Shown here: positions 48,106 through 60,100 of the stretch, piece by piece
Numbering within the stretch: position 1 is the first letter of the stretch
How the letters are laid out: the number at the start of each line of letters is the position of its first letter
NCBI GenBank assembly: GCA_902729315.2
Contig: LR746273.1
Location: forward strand, 5,123,001 to 5,187,000
Source of the DNA: Spirodela intermedia
Lineage: Eukaryota; Streptophyta; Magnoliopsida; Alismatales; Araceae
Direction of reading: 5' to 3'
Length of the DNA stretch: 64,000 nt
Notes under the pieces: model-generated
Told to the model about the DNA's origin: nothing
Database searches by the model: none
Seen by the model: the letters and a program-made list of their open reading frames with translations, nothing else
Program-made: the position numbers and the translations under genes

Positions 48106-48136
<31 letters not shown>

Positions 48137-48216
48137 CCCTCTCCCCCTCTCTCTCTCTCTCCCCCTCCCCCCTCTCTCTCTCTCTCCCCCTCCCTCCTCT
48201 CTCTCTCTCTCTCTCT
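47988..48216. repeat. Polypyrimidine tract, (CT)n mixed with (CCCT)n and (CCCTC)n
   Basis: About 230 bases that are almost exclusively C and T on the plus strand, built of CT, CCCT and poly-C stretches. Homopurine-homopyrimidine mirror repeats of this kind can form triplex (H-DNA). It separates two plus-strand genes. Confidence 0.95.
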
Positions 48217-48537
48217 ACTTTTTTGTAAACGAACGACGCTCGTAAATAAATTCGAAATCACGAATCCTCTCTTCTATATTGCTCTTTAGGACATCAGGAA
48301 GAAATCTGATTCTAGGGAATTCTCAAAGCGAGATTCGAACGGAAGAAACTACTAAGGGTTCAAAATCGATTCGCACTCTTATTTATTTTTCAGTTTTAAA
48401 AAGAATATTATTTCTTGAGTAAATGGATCCGATTACCCGTTAACGACCGTCGACTGGATTTGAACTTCTGAACCAATTGCAGAAATATTAATTAACGAGG
48501 AAATCGCAATCCTCTTTCTCCTCTCTTTCTCGCTCCT

Positions 48538-48540
<3 letters not shown>

Positions 48541-48576
<36 letters not shown>
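48541..48576. repeat. (CT)n tract in the SNARE promoter/leader
   Basis: About 18 CT units lying 80-115 bases upstream of the SNARE ATG. Pyrimidine-rich patches near the transcription start are common in plant core promoters. That role is inferred. Confidence 0.9.
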
Positions 48577-48577
<1 letters not shown>

Positions 48578-48655
48578 GTGTCACCCCCCCAGCTCCCCCT
48601 CGGAGACGTCCTACCGCATGTTCCTCCCGCCGCCTCTGCGAGAGCGCCTCCGGGG

Positions 48656-51600
48656 ATGTCGAATTCTTTCCAGAAGGCCGGCGTATACGGAGGCGGTCCC
48701 CTGCGGTCGAGGTAATTCTCCCTGAAACGTTGTAAGAACTTGAGAGGGTTGAGGGGGCGTATGTCTTGGTTAGATCGGACCTCCGGTAGATAACTCCTTA
48801 CGCGGCTTCCTTCTCTGGGTGTGATATATTTCCTTTCTTCCCTGGTTGACCCAATTTCGTTAATTTGTTTTTGTAGGGAAGGTATCAGCGCGAGAGCCAG
48901 TGCGAGCAGTTCAGGGGGCGGAGATGTCCAGCTGCAGATAGATCCGATGCACGCAGACCTAGATGATCACATTACAAAACTCCACCGGCAGATCGGCCAG
49001 TTGAAAGGCGTGAGTACCCTCGTTTGGAAAATCATCTGTTCTCTGCTCAACTATTTCTTGTTTTACGTGGGATTGGGTTCTAATTTACGGTATCATGTGC
49101 CTTTCAAGGAAAGAATTGTTACGTAATTATAATTTTCTGCATGTTTGGTAATAGTTGCCAAGAAATCACAGTAATATGAGGATTTTTTGGCAACCCGAGA
49201 AAATTCCTTTTTCTTTTTCATTTTCTTTTAGGTTCCTGCTAATAAAGTTAAATATCGAACGAAACAGAGATTCCAAGAGGATATTATTGTATCTTTTGTT
49301 CCATTTTTCTGTCCTAGCATGATTAGATTCGATACAATAATGATATGACAGATTTGATCAACCATCGATTGAGGATGCTTTCATATCCACAGCAGTCTGT
49401 TGATCCTATGTTGGTTTTTATTTTTGGTTTTGTGTCGTGCTTTCTATTATTCATATTTTTAAGTCAGAAAAAAATATTAAATTAAAACCGTAACAATTTC
49501 TTGCTTAAGTTCGCATTCCATCCCCTTGATAAGGAAATTTATGTGTAGGTGATTAAGTTTTACCGATAGCATTGATTCATTGATGTAATAGCTTCATGGA
49601 GAATGATTGTTGTAATGATTGAAAGGCAATAGTCAGCATTGTTGTCATCATGATCATATGCATCTTCTCAACTTTATCGAAATAGCCTATTAAATAGTAC
49701 AATATGCGAAGTGGTGGTAATATGAACAAATATACCACCAAAAGACCCGTTTCTTGCTGTCACATGTAATTGTGAATTCACATAAATTGATATGTAGACA
49801 TTTTGATGAATAAACAGCTCATTCTATATAATATTTACCTTGAAGGTAAAAACTAACATATTTTTTCTTTGACCTAACGGTTAGAACTATCAATGCATTA
49901 CATTTGAAATGACTGCAAAGGTCTGTTTGAAGAAAATGGAAATATAAGACTTTGGAGGAACATTTGGGGCGCAGGGGTCTTCTTTTATTTTTTTAGGGTG
50001 CGAACTTTAATTATATTAATCCTCTTTGCTTATGTTATTTTTGATGTACTGTTATCTTCCACAATATTCATGTGATAAAATTTGGCATGTCATAGCTTGG
50101 CTCATTTAAAAACAGTTCATAAAATTAATAAACCGCTTGGATGTAGAACTCCCAGAGAAAAAATTTAATTAGTAGATCATTCAACCCAAATCTGAAAAAA
50201 AAATTAATTAAATTTGATTAGGTTGATGGGCATCGGTGATGCTCACTATTTTGGTCACATTTCGTGAAAATTTAATGAAATGATTTAAGGCTACGTATGT
50301 ATTGACAAGTTATGTCCATACTGGAGTAAAGAACACATAAACATCCATATAACACTCTACGTGTCTCGATCACCATAGATTATGTCTTTACCCATCATAA
50401 AGCTTAGGATAGCACTACCAATCTTGCCGTTTCTGTGGATAATGCACATCTGTGACAAGAAAATCCGCTCTTGCCAATCATCTTCTGACGAGTATACTCA
50501 GGCTTCGCACGAGATACCAAATGGCTGATAATGTGAAACCAAATGGTTTCCCGTTGGTAATCTTGTTGTGAATGACTACCTGTTTGCATTCTTATCGTGC
50601 TGTCCAAAAGTTTGATTTGGTGTTTAGCCACGCGTCATCTACCAAACGCATTTGATCTTATTATATCTCTATTCAGTCATTGAAAGAATCTCCTCCTCGC
50701 ATGTTTTCTGTCCTGTCATTGCTGTGCCCAGCATATGAATATTTATCTCACAGGCAGGCTCTGCATTTGTGGACCGAAATTGCTTTTCTCGGTTCATCCA
50801 TTTCAACTGTGGGTCACTCTTTCTCCCCCTGATAATTTCTATCTAAAGAAAAACGCTGAATAATTGTAAATCTCGTTACCAGTGTCCTTTGTAATTATTT
50901 GAGTAAACTGTCCAAACTTGGAACCTTTCTCTTATTGTAGCTACATGATGCTTTCACAAGGTCGGCGGGTATCAGCATTTCTGTGTCTTAGTGATTGTAG
51001 ATGATTCTTAGAGCGATCGTTCTAGGTTTCACCTTCTAGACTATCCTAAAAAAAACAATCTACGAAACGGCATTGGTTTCCAAATCGCATTTCCTTGCTA
51101 CTTTTGGTAGTGAGGAGGGCACTTCGCCATTCAAACGAAAAAGATCATGTACAATGACAGTGTGCTAAGACAGTGAGTTGCCAATTTATTCTTATGTGAT
51201 TTCATTTCAAATCTTCTGTTAATATTCTTGTTACATGTGAGATCATGTCCAGTTTTACATCACAAACTTGTTTTTCTCGGGAAAGCGAAATGTAGGAAAA
51301 TGTACAGAGAAAGTGGGTTTCGTAGGCTTGATTTTTTATTTGCCACAGCATCTCAATGCTGGATTAACGAACTTAAATGGGACAATTGATTACTATCCAT
51401 TCAGAATATATATTCCATCATTGCTAGATCGATCCATATGGATCGATGAAGAGGCGAGTCACGGAATCCTGAGGAAAAAAATGAATTTTTATTACAAAGA
51501 AATAATCTGCAGCTTTTCTGCAAGGATACAAACTGTTCTTATTTCCTATTTTCGCTGTAGAGGAATTCCATTAAACGATCTAAGAGGTCCACCCCTTAGA

Positions 51601-52957
51601 ATATTCTCCTACCCTTAGCTTTAAATATATATTCATGATTTCTGCATTGGTACTGCTAGTATTTTGACAGTACATGGATTGTCGTTTGATTGTCTTGACC
51701 GAAGTACTCTATCAGTTTCTCGTTACTTGGTACTTGGATTTGTTGATTTTGATCTTCGTTTCATTTTTTTAAAATAATTATTTTATCTGTTATTCTTTTC
51801 CCAGACGATCGTCCTGTTCTTTTTTTTAGTACTCAGCAAGTGCTATTTCATCTTCACTATTTTAGGTTGCTCTAGAAATAGAGACAGAGGCGAAGTTTCA
51901 GAACAACCTGCTGGCACAACTGGTAAGCTTGATTGCCTGTTCTATCCTTAAGTCCCTTTTGTATTTTATTTCTCTGGTACCCGTGTAATTAGTTTATTTC
52001 CCGTGTTTTTTCCCCTAGAGACGGACTTTAAAACAAGGTTTTGTATCCTCGTGGGTTTAAAGCCAAGAAACTTCCGTGATCAAGCTTTTTACCATGTCAT
52101 CAATAGTGGGTAAAGTGTTCCATGCCATTTCAAACAAAAATCAATGGAAAGTAACATGAAGTAGAAATTATGTCAGTGATGTATATTGCCCATCAATTAC
52201 ACGAGTGGATCCATATTTGACTCAAAAAAATATAAGATAGTGCCCGTTGACCGAGGAAAATGTCAACTGTGAATATACACTTGTTCTCGTACCCCTCTTC
52301 ACGGGTTTACCGCGTGAGAAAATAATGGATCCCGTTTTATTTTTCTCCTTCAGCTATTAGTCATCCAAAACTACCCGACCCTCATATTTTAGCCCTGTTA
52401 ATTTTTTGCCGTTTAAAAAACATAGAACATGCCTCAAGAACACTCCATTGGGCTTCATTATAGTTCTTGAAATGACAAAGGTTGGGCAAAAGTGAGGTCT
52501 ATGCAGTTCTTGGGGCTTGGGCAAGGCTGCCGAAGGAGACGGTGGCAGCGGAGTGGAGGCTGCTGCCTGAGTGGTGGGGGGATTAGCCAGGAAAAGCGGA
52601 GCATATGGTCAGGGAGTTGCCCTTTCTTCATTTGAACTGCAAAAGAAGGGTTTTCACTACGTTTGAGTGTTGAATGGTTTTAGAGAAACTGTTGGTGAAG
52701 ACAAAAAGTAGATGGAGTAGGGCAGAAATCAAACCCCCGAGAAACCCTCAAGTAGTAAAAATTAAGGTTAATCTTGTACGACGTAGACTATTTATTAACA
52801 AAATAAAAATATCTAGCTACATCCCATCTTTTCTAAACTCTGGATCGCCAAGGAGCTGTGCAGAAGGTACAAAGTGGGAGTTCAATCAAATATAGAATAA
52901 GGATACACAAACAGGAACCGATCCCAAAGAAAAAGCAGGATAAATTGGATTGGTAAC

Positions 52958-52996
<39 letters not shown>

Positions 52997-53412
52997 AAAA
53001 TCACAATCGGGTCAGGATCGTCCGGCCTTCATTATATCTATCTCTCATGGGCCGCCCCCTAACCTCCTGCTGGTGCTGTCCCTAGAGAGCTTGGATCATG
53101 TTTTACCGCATGGTGAGTTATTTGGCCTTACCTTCCTCAGACGTAGGGTGCTATTTTTCTCCGATCTATTTTGATAAACATATGGAGCAGCTGGCTATTG
53201 GGCGTCGTTTTTCTCTGATGATTCCGCTCTTTCATCGCCTTCACAAACAGCAAACGACGATGTTGAAAGCCCAAGCGGGCCTGAAGAACAACATGAGGAG
53301 GTTGAACAAGCGGATCATCCAGCAGGGTTCAAATCATGTGTTTCACGTCGTCTTGTTTGCCTTGCTCTGCTTCTTTCTCGTGTACCTCTTGACTAAATTC
53401 TCTAGAAGGTGA
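48656..53412 (+). CDS. SFT1: SFT1/Bet1-like Qc-SNARE, 4 exons
   Basis: Exons 48656-48711, 48877-49009, 51866-51922 and 53251-53412 join to 408 nt, 135 aa. The N-terminal 40 residues are Ser/Gly/Arg-rich. The SNARE helix runs from about IDPMHADLDDHITKLHRQIG through VALEIETEAKFQNNLLAQL, with Gln75 in the position of the conserved zero-layer glutamine. LKAQAGLKNNMRRLNKRIIQ follows, then a C-terminal membrane anchor (about 112-129) and a short basic tail FSRR. This layout and the KAQAG-KNN segment match the plant Bet1-like SFT11/SFT12 proteins, which act in Golgi vesicle fusion. The introns are 165, 2856 and 1328 bp. An ATG at 48618 is out of frame and was rejected. An AATAAA at 53751 is a possible polyadenylation signal. 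Confidence 0.92.
49010..51865 (+). other. Intron 2 of the SNARE gene (2.86 kb)
   Basis: T-rich, without recognised genes or transposon termini. The 116-codon open stretch at 51268-51618 has no family resemblance and is probably chance. Confidence 0.8.
51923..53250 (+). other. Intron 3 of the SNARE gene with a (GA)n tract
   Basis: A 1.33-kb intron containing a (GA)n microsatellite of about 34 bases at 52960-52994 and a GC-richer patch at 52500-52570. The acceptor TTCACAAACAG is followed by the anchor-coding exon. The alternative frame opened at 53098 runs through the acceptor into exon 4 and was not preferred, because the spliced product matches the family and the unspliced one does not. Confidence 0.8.
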
Positions 53413-54182
53413 AGAAAACATGCGTAGATGGGGATCCCCGCGCGGTTCCTCCTCCCCAGCCAGCTCTCTTCGCCGTCACCTGGTGTATGTGAGAACGAGC
53501 TAGATGTGATTCTGCCCACCTCTTCTTCTTGGGAAGGCTGCACAGAAGATATATTGTCCTCTTTTTCTGCTCTTGACTGAAAGCTCTTGCTGAGCCAGAA
53601 CCGTGTAGAAGGCACGAGGGACCCCAACTGGGCAGGGAAAGAATGATATCAAATGAAGATAATGCATGAAAGTGTACTGTAATGGCTTTTCTTAGGGTTT
53701 TTTGGGGTAGCCCAAGTCAATTAGAAATTATTTTTTTTAATCCAGAATTCAATAAAAATATAATTATCACTTAAACCCATCTTTTTTGTGCTTAATATAT
53801 TGATAAATTTATTCTGAACCTCATAATTCAGCCCTCTTTGGAAGTTTTTTCTTAGGAAAAATGCAGAAAAAGTGGGCTAGTAGAGAGAAGAATTCTGAGA
53901 TTAAGAGAGAGAGAGATATGTCTTCCCCGCCCCTCTGTTCCTTTCTCTCCCTTGTTTATCAGCATGGATGACACTAACACGTAAGACTGGACCCTATTAA
54001 GTCAAAGGCACTGGAGTCAAAGAGTACAAAATCCACAAGAACAAACGAGGGTTCAACGCAGCAGCCATCCAAGGATCGAGGTCTCTAAGAGAAACCCCAC
54101 AGAAAAAAGCAAAATCAGAGAAGACCCAAATCCTCCTGTCCACGCGAATCCAAAACTTGATAACCTGATGCCGTCGCCTCCA
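53413..54182. other. Convergent 3' region between the SNARE and CCT5 genes
   Basis: A tail-to-tail spacer of 770 bp that must hold both 3' UTRs and polyadenylation sites. AATAAA at 53751 serves the plus strand if used. No gene or repeat was recognised. Confidence 0.75.
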
Positions 54183-57100
54183 TCAGAAATCGGAGGGCGT
54201 GATGACGTCGTCGATCTTGAGGATCATCTTGACCACCTGCGTCGCCAGGAGTATCTGCTGCTGCTTTCCGATTAGGGTTTCGAACACGTTCTGCTCTCTC
54301 ATGTCGTTCGTCCCAACGTCGTTGCAGTCGATGCCACAGTAGGGGTTCTTCTCCTGCACATAAATTGGCGGGCATCAGTAGCAAGAGGAACGTTTTGTTT
54401 GGCCTTCCACTGTTCATCATTTCATATCACACTATGATGTTCATATGTTTATATCTCACACCATATGTTTTTACTAAAAATCAGACAACTTTGTATGGGT
54501 TGAACCCTTTTCTTATATTCAGGCATTATCATGATTAATTTTACTTATAAAAGATCAATCAAACACACCTTGACTTGCTGAGCCTTGACTGCTGTTAAGG
54601 TGTCTATTGGCTGAAGACCGCTGTTCTCCGCCAGGGCCATTGGAACATACTCCAGGGCTTCAGCAAATGACCTAATCGCATACTGTGGCGAACAAAAGAG
54701 ATATATAAGTCAAACTTAAAACACTGACAGGAGCCCAAGCAAAAGCGAACTAGTTCATACCTGCTCAACTCCCGGGTGCCTGTCAGCTGCTGCCTCTACG
54801 GCAATTGAACAAGATATCTCAGCAGAGCCGCCACCGTAAACAATAGAGTTGTTGCGAATCAGGTTCCTTGCCACACAAAGGGCGTCATGGATACTTCGTT
54901 TAGTCTCCTCTATCACCATTTTATTACCTGAACCATTCATTAAAAGGGCAAACTTCCATCACATATTGTCGAAAAAGAAGTCTCGTCCCCATGAAGCAAG
55001 GCCTTTATCAGCCTGCCATACTGACTAGGTTTACTAGAATATGAAGACATGAAAATGAGTACTCAAGCTGTAGACCATACTTCAAATTCATCAAACAGAA
55101 TGTACATGGACTTTGGCTTTCTAAATTTTTGAAATTTCTCCTAGTATTGGCTCTATCAACCCTGGATAATCAGCCCACCGTTAAATTAGTACAGAGACAA
55201 GATGAAGATTCACTAAGGTGGACTCATGGATGCGAGATTGGAGAGGGTGGGTGGGGAGCCACTGCAGAAAAGAGGGATGCAGCAGGATGGGCAGGCAGAC
55301 TCCAGGTGGGGAGGGATGCTTGTCCACTAAATAAAGGAGTTGCAGCTGGATGACGAAAAAGAAGACCACCAGATGAAAGGGGTGGTGAGCTTACGAGAGG
55401 CTGAGGAAGGGTAGACCGCAGTGATTCTTACCAGGGAAAAGGGGAGAAAAAGACGGGGTAGTTAGCCACCAGCTGAGAAGGGTGTGCTCACGTGAGGGAG
55501 TATTACTTGACAACGAAAACGGGAAGAACAAGGGGATTTCTACTAGGGATAAGGGAAAAGAAAATGATGGAGAGCGTGCTTAGCAGGGAAGGAGATGCCA
55601 GACATGTCAGGGGGTGATGCCGGGGAAAAAGGTGGATGATATTTGCACTCGTGCTGGGGATTCAGCGCAGCAAAGAACGAGTGTTCAGAAGAAAAAATAT
55701 TATAAAGAAAAAAACCCAAGGCCAAAAGGTTATAACACATAACGATTATGTTAAGAAATTGTGCGGAAATATTGGACGGAATTTCACACAATTCAGCATT
55801 GCATGTCCCCCTAACAGCAAATAACAATGCACCTTAAGTAATCACCATGCTTTCAAAGAAAAAATAGGAATTGCGGCAAAATGGCACAATACCTAAATTA
55901 TCAAATAGTATCCTAAAATACATATTTATCAGAAGAATGCAGAAAATTTACCCCCACGAATGAATATTGTTACAGCCCTCGAGTTCGCACATTGCTCAAT
56001 GTATAGCATCCGATCCTTAGTGGTGCCAAATGATTTTTCTCTAACAATACCAGCCTGATTAAGTCCAAACAAAACATATAGATCAGCAATTTCACATGAA
56101 TAGAGAAAATTAAAAGAAATAAAACTGGCAACGAATTCAAGAAAAAGCATTTTTGTACAGTTTGCACCACAATATTGAGGGAAGAAGTATATATTTTGGA
56201 TATCTAAGATATTAATCTTCAAGAAGGCTTCATCGGTGTTGATAAATAAATATAATCCACTCCACCTATTTTTTTTATGGATTTTCATTGCATTCATTAG
56301 ATTGTATTGAGTGTGAGATGTAAGCCTATATACATCTATGACTAAAATGTCCACACTATACCCTGCTATCCCCCCCCCCCCCCCCCTAAAGGCTGCGTCT
56401 GATAAAAGCATCACATAATATGTATTGAGATGTGTTCCAACATTCTTCCTATTTTCTATCAAGCATCCACTCCCATTCCTCGATTTATCCAGTTCTTCAA
56501 TACACGTGGTAAAAAGATATACAGATGTTGACCAGATTGTAACCAAGATGGAAACAATTACGCTCATTTCTCCTAAGGGATGAAAGTCTTCAAATTAGTT
56601 CAGGTAAAGGTTTAGACCAACATTTAATGTCGTCACTACTACCAATGATCATAGATTCTAGTAATATGATCCAAAGATAAACATCAGCCAAGGACTTCAG
56701 GAACATAACCTCTTTGCAGGCCACTATTCAAAAGACTTAAAATGAAAAAACAACAGTATCTCCATGTGTTCTCCACAGAATTCGTTTAACATATTTGTAG
56801 GTGTATAAGTTTAATACTCAAACATTATGTGAACTTTATACTCAATATTCAGAAATCATACTAAAAGCCTCATCCCATATCCAAATGGATCTCATCACAG
56901 AAGCTTATCAAATTACCTCCTCTCTCAAACTTCTCAAACGTGCTTTATCCCATAAACTAGTCAAATAAAATTTACGTAATATAACCGTTGACTGACTTGT
57001 GTCATATTAATTTATAAAAAGGCTTGCCCAATGAATTTTATCCAATAAACTAAGAAACAGGTTCAACTTATAACCTTGAACTAAAGCATTCCCAAATCTG

Positions 57101-60100
57101 TCTCATCTCATATGCTTAAGAATAAGTTTCATCTGACACCTAAATGAGCTTCCTTCAAGAACTTGTTATATGGGTAATCATCACCCACTAGGAGGCTCTT
57201 CAACACATGAACCTATCAAATGGGTTTCATTTCAAATACTTATTGGAACTTGATCAATAACTGTCCTAATAGAGAAACTTGCACGACTTATTGGAACAAA
57301 ATTGTTTCCTTAGCAAGGGTATTCCTAAAGCCGACTTACTATGAAAATAAAGGAAAGGTGACAACTTTCCAAAAGTAACGAAAGAAAATTGATGTGCAAA
57401 ATCGCTTACAAAGTTAGAAATTAATAGCCTTCCATAATTCCATGGTTCATAAGAAACTCTTTGATCTAGCAACACTCTATGCAAAGCTTCCTTACTTTTT
57501 TAGTTATGCTAGGAACCAATCAATCTACAGTATTTTCCAGTATTATAGTAATATCGCTAAATCCACTCTCCCTCATCATTCAACCACTTGAAAAGCACTG
57601 CCTATGGTTTGCACCAGCAGATATTATCATCTTATTCTCCTCACAACCCTTATCTTTTCCAACATCAATAGTAACCTAATTTCACCACGAATTTCAGAAG
57701 TAAATCCTCATCATTGAAAAAGGTTTCAAAGCATCCCTGGAAGCTTTATCCCATTACTTTCAACCAAAGTAATTATATTTTAACCCTAATGCCTTGGTCC
57801 AACCACAACGACGATTCTCCTATGCCTTTTGCCTATGCACCTTAAGCCAACCAACTTCTTCCTTCACAAAATGATCTGCAGTAAATTGATTCTGTGAATA
57901 TGCATCATTAAAAGCATCCCCAGATAATTTGAGCCTCTTGGAATTCTCTCCTTCAAAGTGAGAAAGGCACCAACGTTCAACTACACAAAAAGGTGCTGCT
58001 GGCAAAGGTTATTATCGAAGTTCGATAGAGAGAGAACTACTCCTTACTCTTGCTTCTTCTTAATCCATACTAGATATCCTTGCCATATGAGAACTAAGAA
58101 GTGCATTAGTACAACCGAAATGTGATTCACTCGTGTACCTACCCTTCATAAGACTACATATCTTCATTAGATGAGGAGATCGAGTACAGTCAAAAACCAT
58201 ATGAACCTTATGCATGGCTAAAAGACTAAAAGTTATTAATGTAAACCAGCGTGCATGTACAATATCAGAAATCATACTCCGATGGTTCTTGAATTGAACA
58301 CATGCACAATTCTCTTATTATATTCCATAAATAATGAGCTATGAATTAAGTTACAGAAAGCACATTTAAACTTTTGACTAAGACAAGGGTGTACCCTTCC
58401 AAGCTTTTCTGGAGTCAACTCCTGGAACCTTGGGACAATCCTTCCTCCTGTTTTCACACAAGAATTAGTTGAAATGTATGACACATCTTGATCTACCACT
58501 CACATAATGAATAATGATGGTATCATAGAGCGTAGATAAATACTGAAGCAAACCTGTGGCTATGGCAATTAATTCCAGTTCTACACCACCAACCCATCTA
58601 ACTGCAGGTAAATTACGATGCATCAAGAGATGATTGGCTTCATCATCAAACCCCCACTGGCATATTACAAGAGTTGCGCCCACGTCCTGCAAGACAATGA
58701 AACCAAAACTAAGGTTGACGAATTTCCACGTAGCCTAATTGCTGCACATAAGAAAAAAAAATCTGGGTCTCCACCTAAGCTTAAAGCTTTAGAGGACTCC
58801 AAAAATTATTTCGGAGACAATTTTAAGGCCACTAATCCAAAAACTAAAGAGTGGAAAAGGATTGAAAATTGTTACAGTAGAAATGAGCCTTCCCATTTCT
58901 ACATATAAAAACTACACCAAAAATAATTCTCCTATACAAAAAATTAGATGATAAGCAAAATCCAATTGCACCACACTCCAATTATGAAAAGATAAAACGA
59001 AAAAAAAAGAGTTACCTTGCACTTCTGAACCATCTCATCAAAATACTTCTGCTCCTGTTGACGCAAGGTCTGGAACTTCTCAACAGTGTCAATGTCGACC
59101 TTATGCTTTGTCTTCGGCTTTGGGGGCTCAAATGGACAAGTTAATATAGCAATTTTTGCATCCTCAATTCTCTTTGGCATCTGAGGATGACTCATATCCT
59201 TGTCAACAATAATTCCATGGATCAGCTCTGTATCTTCTAGTTTCCCTCCTACCTTCCCTTCGACTTTAATTAAATCCAAATTGACATCCTTCCTCTCTAA
59301 ATCTGCGACAGCTAGAACAGCCTCAACAGCAATTGCTGCTAAATCACGCTTTCGACGACTTACACTGCATTGGGTAGGGCATTTTGATTAAAAATAAATG
59401 ATAAAAAATAAAACAAGAAATATACACATCAGAATTGCATTATTTTGTTACACATTGGGTAGGGCATCAGAATTCTGTTTATTTTGTTACACATCAGAAT
59501 CTGCGACCTTATGCTTTTTATGCTTCGTCCCCATTCCTTTTCCAACACACAAAAGTATATCATGTGAGATGGGAGAGGTATCATTCTAAAATGGAATATG
59601 AATCTGCGATCCTAGGTATCATTCTAATTGCATGTCAATATAGCCATAAGATGAGAATATGAATCACTAGATTAATAATGGAAAACAGATTCCCAGTAAT
59701 ACAAGCATCGAGAGGAAAAGGTGGCAAAGAATTAGCTGAATATCTATGAAGCACGACAGTAAGGTTTAGGTAATTACTCAAGTACAATGGAACATCCATA
59801 AAAAGCCAATTTTCTTCGTAGTCATATAGGACAGGAGGCCACATTTATTATATGTGTGATCATATATTAGAACAATTAAAATAGTCAAAAGATAGTTCAT
59901 GTAGTTTAAGTCAAAAGCTGCTCAGATTACGTCACTGAAACACTAATGCAGAGCATCAACTCAATCATAATAGTAAGAAACAAAAACCAATGTATATCAA
60001 CCAAACACACAGCAAGAGTCTATTAAGTTTTCAACAAAACATCTGGTTCCGGTCAAAATATTTATAGGTCGATATTTTATATCAAACACCAAAAAATAAT

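Larger units (their letters stand above)
47655..48655. other. Intergenic region between the BEL1-like and SNARE genes
   Basis: The 3' UTR of the homeodomain gene (with CT tracts at about 47670 and 47846-47871), a 230-bp polypyrimidine tract at 47988-48216 (separate entry), then about 330 bp of ordinary sequence and a (CT)n tract at 48541-48576. The latter sits about 80 bases before the SNARE start, where it probably forms part of that gene's core promoter or 5' UTR. Confidence 0.7.

Noticed and set aside
47914-48261. Several 100-codon frames on both strands
   Set aside because: All are translations of the polypyrimidine tract (Ser-Leu or Arg-Glu repeats).
51268-51618. 116-codon frame in the SNARE intron 2
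   Set aside because: No similarity to any family I know, no splice context, and plausible by chance in 2.9 kb of intron.
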